The position numbers and the translations under genes were made by a program. Shown here one piece after another: positions 32,811-44,005 of a stretch of 64,000 nucleotides of DNA (position 1 is the stretch's first letter; each line of letters starts with the position of its first letter). Location of the stretch: NCBI GenBank assembly GCA_036362985.1, contig JAYGXS010000003.1, positions 43,166,134 to 43,230,133 of the forward strand, in the 5' to 3' direction. Under the pieces are notes generated by a model that saw nothing but the letters and a program-made list of their open reading frames with translations, did not search any database and was not told where the DNA came from. The DNA is from Ligula intestinalis (taxonomy: Eukaryota > Platyhelminthes > Cestoda > Diphyllobothriidea > Diphyllobothriidae).

Positions 32811-33008
32811 GTACCCCCATCAAAGACCGAAAGGCGGCGTAAAACGACGCCGGAGGACATGCTGAAGTCTAGAAGTAATGTGAGACGAATCGGTCAGGGA
32901 AGTGAACGTGGCGTCCACTGCGGTAATGTAAGCGGGAGGAACAGTTGGGGCGGGCTGAGTGGTTGTTGCGGTTGTGGAGGCTAACGTAGTAACTGAGTGT
33001 TCAGAAAC

Positions 33009-36000
33009 TTAAGGGAGAGGTAGGATACGGGATGATGGGATTGCGGGAATGGAAGGGGAAGGAGAAGGAGCACGGGGTGGAGGAGCGTGAGGTAGGGAAT
33101 CAGCACAATTTTGTCCTGGTGGCAAGTCCAGTGGCTCTTCCGTGACAGTTGCCTTGACCCGATCGATGCTGACCACGTCCTCCTTGTCTCCACGAAGGAT
33201 TCGGCTGGTCTTCTCATTACGGGAGAGAACACGGAACGGTCCTTCGTAGGGCGGCTCCAGGAGTTTCCGCACCCGGTCGCAGCGTACAAACACGTGCGTG
33301 CAGTGGGCCAGACCTTTCTCGACATAAGGCTCGGTCGCTGGAGTACGAGGCTGGACCGGGGAAAAGGAGCGCAAAAATTGTCGGAGACGATGAACAAAGT
33401 TGGTAGGTGTTTCTTTGGGACCACGTAAAGTCGGGATGACCATAGCGCTGGGCAAACGGAAAGTTGTTCCAAACACCAGCTCGGCCGCTTGGCAATCCAG
33501 ATCCGACTTTAGTGCCGAGCGGATTCCGAGAAGGACAAGCGGCAAGTTGTCCCTCGATCTTCTGTAGCTCGCAGGGCAGCCTTGAGTTGTCGATGAAATC
33601 TTTCCGCCAAACCATTGGCAGCGGGATGGTAGGCTGTCGTCCGGATACGAGTGCAACCAAGGAATTTAACAAGGGTGTTGAAAAGGTCGGACTCGAACTG
33701 GGCACCGCGGCCAGTGGTGATGGTAGATGGCGCACCAAAAGTGGCGACCCAGCGACTGAAAAAGGCCTTGACGATGGTTTCTGCCTGCACGTTCGGCAAA
33801 GGGATGGCGTCAGCCCGACGGGTGTAGCAGTCGACGCAGGCTGCCATTTGATGGAGGCAACGAGCCTACGACATAAAGATGAACATGGCTGAATCGAGCG
33901 TCGGGGCTGGGAAAAGTGCCGGGTGGAGACTTATTGTGGCGATAAACCTTGCTCCACTGGCAAGTCGGGCAGGAACGGGCCCAAGCTTTAACGTCCTTAT
34001 TCATGCCAAGCCAGACGAACCTTTCCGCGAGGAGCTTTTGTGAGGCTCGAATCCCAGGGTGAGAGAGTCCATGAAGAGTTTGGAACACAGCTCGACGCAT
34101 CAAGGGCGGCACAAAGGGGCGATGAAAAGGAGTCGACACATCACAAAGAATGGTTTTAGTTCCGGTGGTGAGGGGAACGTCCGCAAGCTGGAGACCAGTG
34201 ACAGCTTCATCGCCGGGACAGCCAACTCGTTTTTGTTCCACCGCCAAAGCATTAAGGTCAATTCCCTGTGAGAATTGAAGGGCAGATAGGGAAGGTCGAG
34301 AAAGAAGGTCAGCCACCTCGTTCTTCGTGCGATCAATGTGGCGGATGTCGGTGGTGAATTGAGACATGTAGTCTAGGTGACCAATCTCTCTGGGGTTGAA
34401 CTTAACGGAGTGGGACCGAAGAGCGAAGGTAAGCGGCTTGTGGTCCATGAAGATGGTGAAGTCCTGACCCTCGAGTTAGTGTCGGAAATGTTTCACTGCC
34501 AGGTAGATGGTGAGGAGTTCACGGCCAAAGGTGCTATAGCGTGTCTCAGCAGGCAAGAGTTTTTTTGAGAAGAAGGCCAAGGGTTGAGTCGAACGAGGCA
34601 GGTATTGTTGCAGGATTTCACCCACGGCTACGGTCGAAGCGTCTACTATCAATGGCAGCTGAGCCTCGGGAGCGGGATGCGTTAGCAGGGTGGAGTCGGC
34701 AAGGGCAGTCTTGATTCCTTCGAAAGCAGCCAATGCTTCTCCCATAAGTGCAAGAGGACCTTTGGGAGCAGACAGCAGATTGGTGAGGGGTAGCATGAGG
34801 TCGGCACAGTTCGGGAGGAACGGGCGGTAAAAGTTGACCATGCCAATAAAACGTTGTAACTGATGCTTTGAAGTTGGTGGAGGAAAATTGCGAATGGCCT
34901 CAACCTTAGATGGGAGGGAACGCAAACCTTCAGAGCTGACAAGGTGGCCAAGAAATTCAAGAGACGGCACACAAACACGCACTATGAGGGATCGAGTATA
35001 ACACCAAACTTCTCGAATCTATCGAAGATCTGGGTTAAATGGTTAACATGTTCTTCAGCAGTCTGACTAGCCACTAAGAGGTCATCGATGTAGGCATCGA
35101 CAAATGGCAAGCCTCGTAAAACATGGTCAATGAACCTCTGAAACGTTTCGGCAGCACTGCGTAAGCCAAAGGGCATGCGGATGAACTCGAAAGGCCGAAT
35201 GGAGTGGTAACGGCAGTCTTTGGTATGTCCTCAGGGGCGACCGGAATCTGATGAAAGGTACGTACCAGGTCTATCTTCGAGAAAACCGTTTTTTCGAAGA
35301 GAGCTCCAGCAAAATCCTGAAGATGGGACACGGGATACCGATCGGGAACCGTGGCATTGTTGAGCGCACGATAGTCGCCACAGGGTCTCCAGTCACAGGA
35401 TGTGGCCTTGGGCACCATGTGAAGAGGGGAAGCCCAGGGACTCTCAGACGGTCGGATAATGCCAAGTTGCAGCATGTGTTCGAATTCCGCCTTCGCGGCC
35501 TGCAAACGGGCCGGAGCAAGTCGTCGAGGCCGAGCAAACACGGGAGGGCCTGATGTGCGGATGTGGTGAGCGACATCATGCTGAACATCACCAGAGCGAA
35601 ACTGATAGTTAATAATAGTAGGGTACTTGCGAAGTAAGTCCCGGAAAAGACAGGCATTATCTGTATCGAGGACAGATAAATTGCAAGAGTACGTAAATGG
35701 AGACAGGCCGTGAACATAAAGACTGGTGAGGCGGTCAAAACGAAGAAACGGTGACAGTCAACCAAAAGGTCAAATTTGGCAAGAAAATCTGACCCAAGGA
35801 TGGCGTGGGGAACATAGGCGATGACGAAAATCCAGGAAAATGATCTTCGAAGTCTAATGTCTAGGGTGAGGGACCGGCTGCCAAAAGTTGGGCTGGGGGA
35901 ACAGTTTGCAGCCTGAAGGGGAAGACCAAGACTGGGAGATTTACGGTCAGCTGGACTTGGGCGGGCGACTGATAGCTGAGCTCCGGTGTCTACCAGGAAA

Positions 36001-36018
36001 CGTCTGCGACTGACGCTG
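33009..36018 (-). pseudogene. pol relic: protease, reverse transcriptase, RNase H, integrase
   Basis: Protease: RRRFLVDTGAQLSVARPS and later [40 protein letters not shown], then [15 protein letters not shown] and [12 protein letters not shown] (YIDD). RNase H: LIVDASTVAVG and MDHKPLTFAL. Integrase: HPGIRASQKLL, CPTCQ, VDCYTRRADAI, TTGRGAQFES and NGLAERFHRQLKAAL. Lesions include a lost base in a T-run near 35190, a TAG with frameshift near 34980, a stop after KHFRH at 34476, and Gly for the second catalytic Asp of integrase. In the family these enzymes process, copy and insert the element; here they cannot. Confidence 0.82.
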
Positions 36019-36877
36019 TCACAAACATAGAAGGTGGGACCAGAGCCAGGAGAGCCAGAGAAAACGGCTGCGTCTATTTTCTGGCTGACGAGTTTTCCGA
36101 TTTAGGCTTGAAGGAACAGGGATAAGAAAATTTGCGAGCTTTTGGCCATAATTCATGTGGTACCAGCACACCTCAGCTGTTCTTGGACGCGAGCGAGGGT
36201 GACTACGGCTGGATGAGCGACGACCGGCAAAATGGGAAAGTTGGAGTCTAAGAGAGGCCAGCTCAGTCGCCAAGGATGAAACCTGCTGCACAAGCTGCTC
36301 GTTCACTGACGAAGAGGATGCAGAAATTGGGGCAATGCAGAATGGCTGGAAGCGTTGCACTTCAATCATCCTGTCCGCCATTTCCGCCAGCTTCGAGATG
36401 GTTAGATCATCGGAACCAGACGCCAAGATCGTTTGAACATCGGCAGGGAGACATTCTAAAAACATCGCCTTAAACAACTTCTCGTCGATCTGGCGGTCCC
36501 CAAGTAGGGATTGCATGCGGCGAAGAAGTTCAGACGGCTTCCTATCGCCAAGAGTTTTTTTCTTTTATCAGCTGATGGAAACGCTGACGGTTGGACACAG
36601 AATTGATGCGGAGAAGTTCCTCTTTTAGTGTCGTATATGGCGCATCGGTTGGAGGTTTGGAAAAAAGTGACTGGAATTGCGCAATAATACTAGGCGGAAG
36701 AACCTCCACGAGTTTGTGGTATTTATCCAGCTCCTTTGTAATATTTGCGGAATAAAAGGCAGATTCTATGCGGATAAAGTAAAGCTCTGGTGCATTCTCC
36801 CAAAAAGCAGTGAGAGTGACGTGAACGGCTTGAAGAGAGGGAGCGTTCTCATCAGATTGTTGAGAAGAACTGGGCAT
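36019..36877 (-). pseudogene. gag relic with damaged CHCC-type zinc knuckle
   Basis: The first frame (MPSSSQQSDENAPSLQAVHV) has the FW...P..YF and L..PPSI..Q..SL text of CsRn1-like Gag; a frameshift near 36540 leads to QIDEKLFKAMFLECLPADVQ. The knuckle starts CWYHMNYGQK, the unusual C-x2-H form of this clade, but the two later Cys positions read Phe and Val. It would form the RNA-binding particle if intact. Confidence 0.72.
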
Positions 36878-36900
36878 GATGAGACGAAGGAATCAAGTGT

Positions 36901-36920
36901 TCTAAAGTCTTTGCCACCAA
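36901..36920 (-). other. Candidate primer-binding site of the CsRn1-like element
   Basis: Directly inside the 5' LTR the minus strand reads TTGGTGGCAAAGA. TGG at this place suits a tRNA CCA end, but I could not match it to a particular tRNA. Confidence 0.45.
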
Positions 36921-37288
36921 TGTCAGGTTTCGACGTCCGGACTATCTAACGAAGCTCCTAGCGAGTATCATCCCAAAATAATAAGTACGAACACAACCGT
37001 AATAATTGTCGGCAAGTCCAGCTGCGTAGGTGTAATAATGTGTCTATGTCCGCGAGTTAAGCGATGCCATCTAGTCATCAGCCAATCAAGAACGTGTGGG
37101 GGTATTGACGTCAAAGTTCGCAAGGAATCGATTAGCTTCGGCGTACGCGCGGTGAGAGCGAGGGCGCGAAAGTGCAAGAGCAGGCAGAGGTAAGAACGTG
37201 AATCAGCGCTGGACGCGCGAGTAGACAACGGTTAAGCAGAATGAGGAGAGGTGAATGCGCGCAGCACTACCAAATTCAGGCTGCCACA
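36921..37288 (-). repeat. 5' LTR of the CsRn1-like element
   Basis: Minus strand starts TGTGGCAGCCTGAATTTGG and ends in CCTGACA. It is about 40 bp shorter than the other LTR. Confidence 0.8.
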
Positions 37289-37594
37289 GGTTGATACAAC
37301 GTCATGAGATTGGTGTAACAGACCTTGGCCGCCGTGGGGTGGGTGAGATAGCGACGTAGACGCGTCTGCTGTGGTACCCTGTGAAGAATGGGTTTCACCA
37401 TGCGGTGCTTAAATCATTTTTCTTTGGCTCCAATGCGAGAAAACCGAGCAGCATTTCTCACCTTCGACAGTGCTATTGTGGCGGCTAGTACTCGCGCTGC
37501 TAACAAAATCATTGTCGTGTAGAACGAACGCCTGTAGTATCCATACTATTGGTAAAGGAGACATATGGTCGATCACTAGAACAAAATTTATTTT

Positions 37595-37640
37595 TTTCTG
37601 AGCTTTCGAGCTCTTTAAAGAGCCCATCGTCAGAGGTGGC
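37595..37640 (-). ncRNA. Hammerhead ribozyme motif, 3' pseudo-LTR of PLE-1b
   Basis: Minus strand: CTGACGA, helix II GGGCTC/GAGCTC with a TTTAAA loop, GAAA, GC, then UC and AG. The full core is kept. Against PLE-1a the fourth helix II pair changes from A-U to G-C. Confidence 0.75.
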
Positions 37641-37950
37641 GAAACAGTAACAAATGTGGAAGCTACTTGGGGCATGTGTACAATAATTAAAATTTTTAAC
37701 CTGCAGAAAATCAATAATTAAGTGTGCTGCCGACTTGCCACTGAGGGCTGTGCTAGCCTGTTCCAGTAGGCAAGATCGACAAGTTGGGTGGAACTATTTA
37801 CAGAAATAGAATCATCAACAAAACAAGCAATAGTTAGGTCGGGAGGGATGGGCAATTAAAAAGGCATAGGAGAAGCGAAGGAGGATGAGAAGAGAGGGAT
37901 TATGTAGGCTTGGGCGCCAAATGGCCACGTCAGCATCGAAAAAGGGATGA

Positions 37951-40735
37951 CTATGGAGGATGTTGGGCCAATTGATTACGGCGGGCGTCTGGATGTGATC
38001 GTTTGCAATAGCATAGGGCCCTGTACGCTGGCGCCAATTCGACACATCCGTCGACTGAATTCTCATCCGTGGACCAGGCTTCGATAAATTCTCTGCTCGT
38101 CTTGTTTCCCACGTGGGCGAGTACCCTGACGGCAGCGAAGTTGAACTCATGGCCTGTTTCGTAGGTGTGAGTTGCAACTTGTGATGATTCGTCGCCTAGT
38201 CGCACGGCCTGCTTGTGTTCACATATACACGATCCGAGCAAGCGTTCCGTTTGACCTGTATAATTACAGGGACAGCTTAGGCAGGGGATGCGATATACTA
38301 CACCAGATTGTTCATTCTGCTTAAGCCGGTCTTTTATTTTTCATCACTCTGCTGCGCATTGTAGCTTTGGGTCTGTGTGCAATTCCAACACCTAGTCTCG
38401 CAGCGATGCGCTCAGTCGCTTCTGAGACGTCTTTTATGTATGGCAGAGCATGCCATATCCTCATCTGTCCTTCTGTTTGGGTCCTCTGGGGCCAAACGCG
38501 TAGGCATCGGTTTTGGATAACCGTTCCGCATGAACTGGTCACGGAGATATCTGGCCTCGCGTGCCTTTTCCTCTGGTTTACTGCAGTGGGTCTGAATCCG
38601 TTTGAAGAGTGTTTTTACACAGCTCCGTTTGTGAGCAACTGGATGGTTGCTGAAAAAAACCTTAGGAGTTGTGTTGTGTTCGTCGCCTTCCTGTGCACCG
38701 TCGTCTCGATTTCACCGTTGGGTGTTATCTTGACTAGGACATCAAGGAAAGGCAGCTGCTGCTCTTTTTCTTCTTCCCGTGTAAATTGTATGTCAGAAAA
38801 TATTCCATTGAGAAAGTCATGGAAGTTTTGCAGCATATTTCGCTTGATGATGACAAATGTGTCGTCGACGTAGCGGCGCCAGAATACAGGCTCAAGTTGG
38901 GCGAAGGCGATGTTTTCGAGTTCCTGTAGAAGCAGTTCTGCCACTAAGCCAGAGATCGGGGAGCCCATTGGAGTTCCTTTTATCCGTTCGTACGTTTCTC
39001 CAGCAAAGGTCAAGTAAGTTTTCTGGCAGAATTCGAATAAGCTCATTAGCTGTTTAATTTTTAGAGGGCTTTGGGCATCATCATATGCCTCTTCAAGTCC
39101 CTTCTGTAAGATATTGTGCGCCAGTTTTGGCGGTATGGATGTGAACAATGAAGTCACCTCGAAGGAGACCATGATTTTGTCCGATTGAATCGTCCGACCT
39201 CGGAGGTCCTCGAGGAATCGAGAGGCTGATTGACCTGAGGTAATCGAGTTGCCTTGGAGGAATTTAAGATTTATATACATCCACTTGGCAAAGTTATAGG
39301 TTGGGCTGCCTTTAAGGGCAACGATTGGCCGAAGTGGGACATTCGGTTTGTGGATTTTTGGTAGTCCATAAAATCGCGCCAGAGCTGTATCCGTTACTTT
39401 CATTTGGCGCCTCTCATTCATAGCGATCACATTCTTGCGCCGGTATTCTCTGAGAAGTTTAGTCAATCGGTTGGATAATGTGTAGCGTCGTGCCTAGCTG
39501 ATTAGCTCGCATCGAAGTGCATTTCCCAAACGCTCACCGATGTGCTTTCTCGACGTCTCGATCAGCCAATCATAGTTCTCGCATCTATGAGGCGACGAAT
39601 GAGGAGCTTGCACGTGTGCCCGACGCAAGTTGCCTCTCTGCCCAAAATCTCCAGGCCGACCTACCCAATGAAAGATCTCCCTCTATCTGTCCTCTGGCGC
39701 GACTACTCTAAGACCTGACTTGGGCCCGGTCAACCTACTGATCGGACGTATCTCTCCCAAGTCAATCTATTCTCCTCTTCCGTTGTGTACACAATAAACT
39801 CTTCCTTCTACTCTGGCCTTCCCAAGACTTCTCCTAAGGAACCGGGCCTCGAAGATTTTAGGTGTTAGGGTTGACCGGCTTAGCCTTACCTCCTATAAAT
39901 GCTTTGGCTTGCGAATTGGGTGTTGGTTGGTAAAATGCTCTGTCGACAAGAAGAGTCTTAGCTTTGTCGGTATAATCTTGCCGGTTCATCTCGACAGTCG
40001 ACCGTCCATTATCAGCAGGTAAGATGATAATACTATCATCTTTCTTCAGCTCTCTCAAGGCTTTTGACTCACTTTGCGAGATGTAGCTGGCTGGTTTATG
40101 AGCCATAAGCAAGGAGGTCAGACGTTGTCGTACAGAATGTTTCACGTCGTCAGTTGCCTCCGTTCTCACCAATATCGCTTCCACTGTAGCAATGAAGTCA
40201 AGTGCGTCGGCATCTGCAGTATTAAAACAGGCTTCTTGCTGTGGCACGTGTAATTGCTGCTCTTTTAATTGTTTGGACGAAAGTTTGTGCACTACGTCAG
40301 AATTCGTAGTGTCCGCGGTTTTCAATTTATTCATCTTTCTCTCCAAAATCTCCCTTTTCTCGGCCTGCCGGTTTCGTGTTAAAGCTGAGATCATTTTTCC
40401 AAGATTCTTGGCAATAAAATCTCCGAAGATCTGGAAACACTCTCTTTTGTCCTCCTCAATCTTGGCTTTGTACTTTATTATGCGTCGGTGGCAGCCATCA
40501 ATGAGGACTCTCACCATCTGCTTGATGAACCTTTTGGCAACGTCTCTCCCCATAGCCGTATTCACTGGTACCTTATATTTGAGGCATCGTGGCGTCAGAT
40601 CCTGTTGAAGGCACTTGTGAAGGAAACGTAGCTGTTTATAAGCTGCTGCTTCTAGGGTAGGGAATAGCTCTGAGCTGCGAGCTATGCGAAGCGCTTCGCG
40701 CCCGAATTGTTCACGAATGCGAGAGAATACTCAGA
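37951..40735 (-). pseudogene. PLE-1b RT plus GIY-YIG polyprotein, interrupted by solo LTR and frameshifts
   Basis: The N-terminal part (40735-39898) reads SRIREQFGREALRIAR, then AMGRDVAKRFIKQMV and DDSIIILPADNGRSTV (a conserved PLE block). After the LTR it resumes as LSNRLTKLLREYRR, LARFYGLPKIHKPNVPLRPI, VSFEVTSLFTSIPP, GTPMGSPISGLVAELLLQ and FWRRYVDDTFVII (YVDD). A frameshift near 38640 and stops near 38500-38320 precede the GIY-YIG domain: VVYRIPCLSC, YTGQTERLLGSCICEHK, GHEFNFAAVRVL and SREFIEAWS. The RT core and the GIY-YIG motifs themselves are intact, but no continuous product is possible. Confidence 0.85.
39481..39897 (+). repeat. Solo LTR (family LTR-A) inside PLE-1b, target duplication AATG
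   Basis: The LTR runs TGTAGCGTCG...CTCCTATA, 417 bp. AATG flanks it at 39477-39480 and 39898-39901. Removing it rejoins the PLE coding text between SQAKAF and LSNRLTKLL. It is related to the TRIM1 LTRs (43559, 44730) over its first 300 bp and to the solo LTR at 12351. Confidence 0.9.
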
Positions 40736-40800
40736 TTCCAGGAATGTCTATTGATATAGGAGACATATGGTCGATCACTAGAACAAAATTTATTTTTTCC

Positions 40801-40837
40801 TGAGCTTTCGAGCTCTTACAAGAGCCGATCGTCTGAG
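40801..40837 (-). ncRNA. Hammerhead-like motif, 5' pseudo-LTR of PLE-1b, mutated core
   Basis: Minus strand: CAGACGA in place of CTGACGA, then a stem with TTGTAA loop, GAAA, GC and UC. The U-to-A change at an invariant position should abolish cleavage. Confidence 0.65.
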
Positions 40838-41304
40838 GTGGAGAAACAGTAACAAATATGGAAGCTACTTGGGGCGTGTATACAAAAATTAAAATTTTGA
40901 ACTTGCAGAAAATCAATAATTGTGTGTGCTGCCGACTTGCCACTGAGGGCTGTGCTAGCCTGTTCCAGTAGGCAAGATCGACAAGTTGGGTGGAAATATT
41001 TTCGGAAATAGAATCATCAACAAAACAAACAATAGTTAGGGTGGGAGGAATGGGCAATTAAAAAAGGCATAGGAGAAGCGATGGAGGATGAGAAGAGAGG
41101 GATAATGTAGGCTTGGGCGCCAAATGGCCACGTCAGCATCGAAAATGGGATGACTACGGAGGATGTTGGGCCAATTGATTACGGCGGGCGTCTGGATGTG
41201 ATCGTTTGCAATAGCGTAAGGCCCTGTACGCTGGCGCCAATTCGACACATCTGTTGACTGAATTCTCATCCGTGGACCAGGCTTCGATAAATTCTCTGCT
41301 CGCA

Positions 41305-42030
41305 GGTCAAGCGGAACGCATGCTCGGATCGTGTATATGTGAACACAAGCAGGCCGTGCGACTAGGCGACGAATCATCACAAGTTGCAACTCATACCTAC
41401 GAAACAGGCCGTCAAGGTACTCGCCCACACGGGAAACAAGACGAGCAGAATTTATCGAAGCCTGGTCCACGGATGAGAATTCGGTCAACAGATACGTTGA
41501 ATTGGCGCCAGCGTACAGGGCCTTATGCTATTGCAAACGATCACATCCAGACGCCCGCCGTAATCAATTGGCCCAACATCCTCCGTAGTCATCCCATTTT
41601 CGATGCTGACGTGGCCATTTGGCGCCCAAGCCTACATTATCCCTCTCTTCTCATCTTCCTTCGCTTATCCTATGCCTTTTTTAATTGCCCATCCCTCCCA
41701 CCCTAACTATTGCTTGTTTTGTTGATGATTCTATTTCCGTAAATATTTCCACCCAACTTGTCGATCTTGCCTGCTGGAACAGGCTAGCACAGCCCTCAGT
41801 GGCAAGTCGGCAGCACACTTAATTATTGATTTTCTGCAGGTTAAAAATTTTAATTATTGTATACACGCCCCAAGTAGCTTCCATATTTGTTACTGTTTCT
41901 CCACCTCTGACGATCGGCTCTTTAAAGAGCTCGAAAGCTCAGAAAAAAATAAATTTTGTTCTAGTGATCGACCATTTGTCTCCTTTAAGGAATGAAATTC
42001 CTGGAATTCGAGTATTCTCTCGCATCCACA
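41305..42030 (+). mobile_element. PLE-1c: inverted partial copy, head-to-head with PLE-1b
   Basis: The plus strand starts inside the GIY-YIG text (ERMLGSCICEHKQAVRLGDE), has a deletion, and runs through the pseudo-LTR and hammerhead to PGIRVFSRI at about 42015-42045, then unrelated DNA. The 41306-42000 segment is largely complementary to 40737-41304, producing a palindrome of about 0.5-kb arms. Confidence 0.8.
41907..41940 (+). ncRNA. Hammerhead ribozyme motif of PLE-1c
   Basis: CTGACGA (41907-41913), helix II with TTTAAA loop, GAAA (41933-41936), GC and UC. The outermost helix II pair is a C-C mismatch here, while the core is complete. Confidence 0.72.
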
Positions 42031-42045
42031 CTATTGTTTCGTTCA

Positions 42046-43060
42046 TTATTTACAGCTACCATGAAAGCTGTGCAGCCGGTAACTTCAGCTTATTTGAAGG
42101 AACTATAGGTGTTTACCTTTGAACTCTCTATTTTTTACATGCACGTTATGACACCAAAGATTGTTAAAATTTAACAACTATGAGGATATGAGATCAACGA
42201 AAATAATATTCATTAATAGTCAAAAGCAAATGAGCAATCTTGTGCAACTGTCACTTTGAGCATAGTACCTCTGCGTATTAGCAATTCCAGATGACATGCG
42301 CCAGTAAGGTGGAACGAAAGCACAAACAGCAGACGGTGACAAAATGCTTTTGGAATTTTTTCAGAAACTGTAGAAATCTGAATCGAATTTGTTGGATTTT
42401 TAAGCGAAAAAATCTGTCGCTTATGGGCGGCAAATAGACACGAGATAGGACCGTCATACGAACGAGAGCATGCGAGTATTCGAAACACTCCTCGGTGTGG
42501 GAGAAATCATGTAACGGCAGGAGCAAACTTTCACCACTATACAACCGTGCAAATATCTACAGGAGATACCGGCAGAGGAGCGAAACAGGGCGTCCTATCC
42601 CGGGCTCCATCAATAAGCTGGGGTCGAAGCGGATTTGACCAAAGCAAAGACCCGAGGCTACGTGAAAATCTGCTTCTCCCTGGTGCTCAGTGCACAACGA
42701 TTGTAAAGAAGACTTCCACATTCGTACAGTGCTAGTTCTCTACAATACTCACATAAGAACGAAATAGAACGTGCTTCCCAGGCGTGAAACAATTTTTAAT
42801 CCACCCACCAATACACGAGAGTTCAGCCGGCAGAAAGTAGCTAGGCATGAATTAGTAGCTCTAAGACGGACACCCTCTAATAGAACCAGTCATAATGATA
42901 TAGACGGTTGAAATAAAAACGCCCATGAAGTACGGAAATTTTAAAAGAAGATTGCTTGATTCTCACTCTCTAAATGCATAGAAAGATGTATCCCAAGGAG
43001 TTCTCGACCGAATGAACTAAAGTGCTCATGGCGGGCGGGGGCTTTTTTAGAAAAGAAGTT
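42046..43060. other. No gene recognised
   Basis: Short frames only (for example 42213-42544 minus and 42547-42735 plus), with no motif. No repeat boundary is evident. Confidence 0.3.
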
Positions 43061-43480
43061 TAGTGTTGTAACGGAAGCCCAGGCCAAGATATCACCGCGC
43101 AATGCATTGCCAAATTGTTGTAACGGAGCCCAGGCTGAAAATATTTGCCGTCCAACTACGCCTCATGTGAGCCTCCAAAGAGAGAACACAACAAGAAGTG
43201 TGCAGATGGCGGAAGTTTTTGAGTGTTAGTGGTACTATAAATGTAGGGCAACAAACGTGTGTCGAAGATATCCCTTGAGCCAATCAGATTCTCTTCTGAA
43301 ATAGTGGCCGGTACCATTGGCTGTCGGCTCAGTGTGTGAATGTAACTATAAATTCAAATAATCGATTGATTTTCTAGCTCGATATGTTAGCTCGCGCACA
43401 GGCCGATCGATAGCCTATTGTGGATGCGGCTATGGCGTGTAAACTACTGCTTGCTAAGGCTGTTGTTAGGCCATCCTAAC
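43061..43480 (-). repeat. Interspersed repeat R3, copy 2
   Basis: Complement of 19997-20370. A short segment with TTGTAACGG and AGCCCAGGC is duplicated at 43067 and 43119, so this copy carries a small tandem duplication at one end. Confidence 0.65.
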
Positions 43481-43558
43481 AGTTAGAACGGATCCGGATC
43501 CTCAGGTAAGTGTTAGCAACCACAAAAGCTCCAACTATGACGAGGTATCTCATGAGTG

Positions 43559-43982
43559 TGTAGCGGGTCGTGCCTGCCTGACTAGCTCGCGTCGAAGTGC
43601 ACTTTCCCAAACGCTCACCGATGTGCTTTCTTGACTTCTCGATCAGCCAATCATAGTTCTCGCATCTATGAGGTGACGAATGAGGAGCTTGCACGCGTAC
43701 CCGACGCAAGTTGCCTCTCTGCCCAAAATCTCCAGGCCGACCTACCCAATGAAAGATCTCCATCTATCTGTCCTCTGGCCCGACTACTCTTCGACCTTGC
43801 TTGGGCCCGGTCAACCTACTGATCGGACGTATCTCTCCCAAGTCAACCTATTCTCCCCTTCCGTTGCGTACACACTAAACTCTTCCATTTACTCTGGCCT
43901 TTAAAGACTTCTCTTCAGCATTAAGTAACCATGGTCTGAAGATCGAAGTTGCACGGTTAGACTCACTTAACCCCCTGCGATA
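43559..43982 (+). repeat. TRIM1 5' LTR
   Basis: Starts TGTAGCGGGTCGTG and ends CCCCCTGCGATA. Confidence 0.9.
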
Positions 43983-43983
43983 T

Positions 43984-44005
43984 TGGTGACTTTCCGACGT
44001 GAGAT
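43984..44005 (+). other. TRIM1 primer-binding site, tRNA-Trp-like
   Basis: The sequence TGGTGACTTTCCGACGTGA begins one base after the 5' LTR. CsRn1-type elements use tRNA-Trp, whose 3' end would call for TGGTGACCCCGACGTGA; both ends of that string are present here with a slightly longer middle. TRIM2 has TGGTGAAATTCCGACGTGA. Confidence 0.55.

Larger units (their letters stand above)
32403..37288 (-). mobile_element. CsRn1-like Ty3/gypsy LTR retrotransposon, decayed
   Basis: LTRs at 32403-32810 and 36921-37288 share the start TGTGGCAGCC (minus strand) and the text around CGTCGAAA. GGTT at 32399-32402 and 37289-37292 is a likely 4-bp target duplication if the LTR ends in GAC. The internal order on the minus strand is gag, protease, RT, RNase H and integrase, about 4.1 kb. 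It interrupts the 5' flank of the Jockey-like element. Confidence 0.85.
37410..41304 (-). mobile_element. PLE-1b: full-length Penelope-like element with pseudo-LTRs, broken
   Basis: From right to left on the minus strand: a 5' pseudo-LTR (41304-40737) with hammerhead, an ORF region (40735-37951), and a 3' pseudo-LTR with a second hammerhead (about 37950-37420). The two pseudo-LTRs share GGTCGATCACTAGAACAAAA and the AACAGGCTAGCACAGCCCTC block (minus sense). A solo LTR sits inside the ORF. Its right end abuts an inverted partial copy at 41305. Confidence 0.85.
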
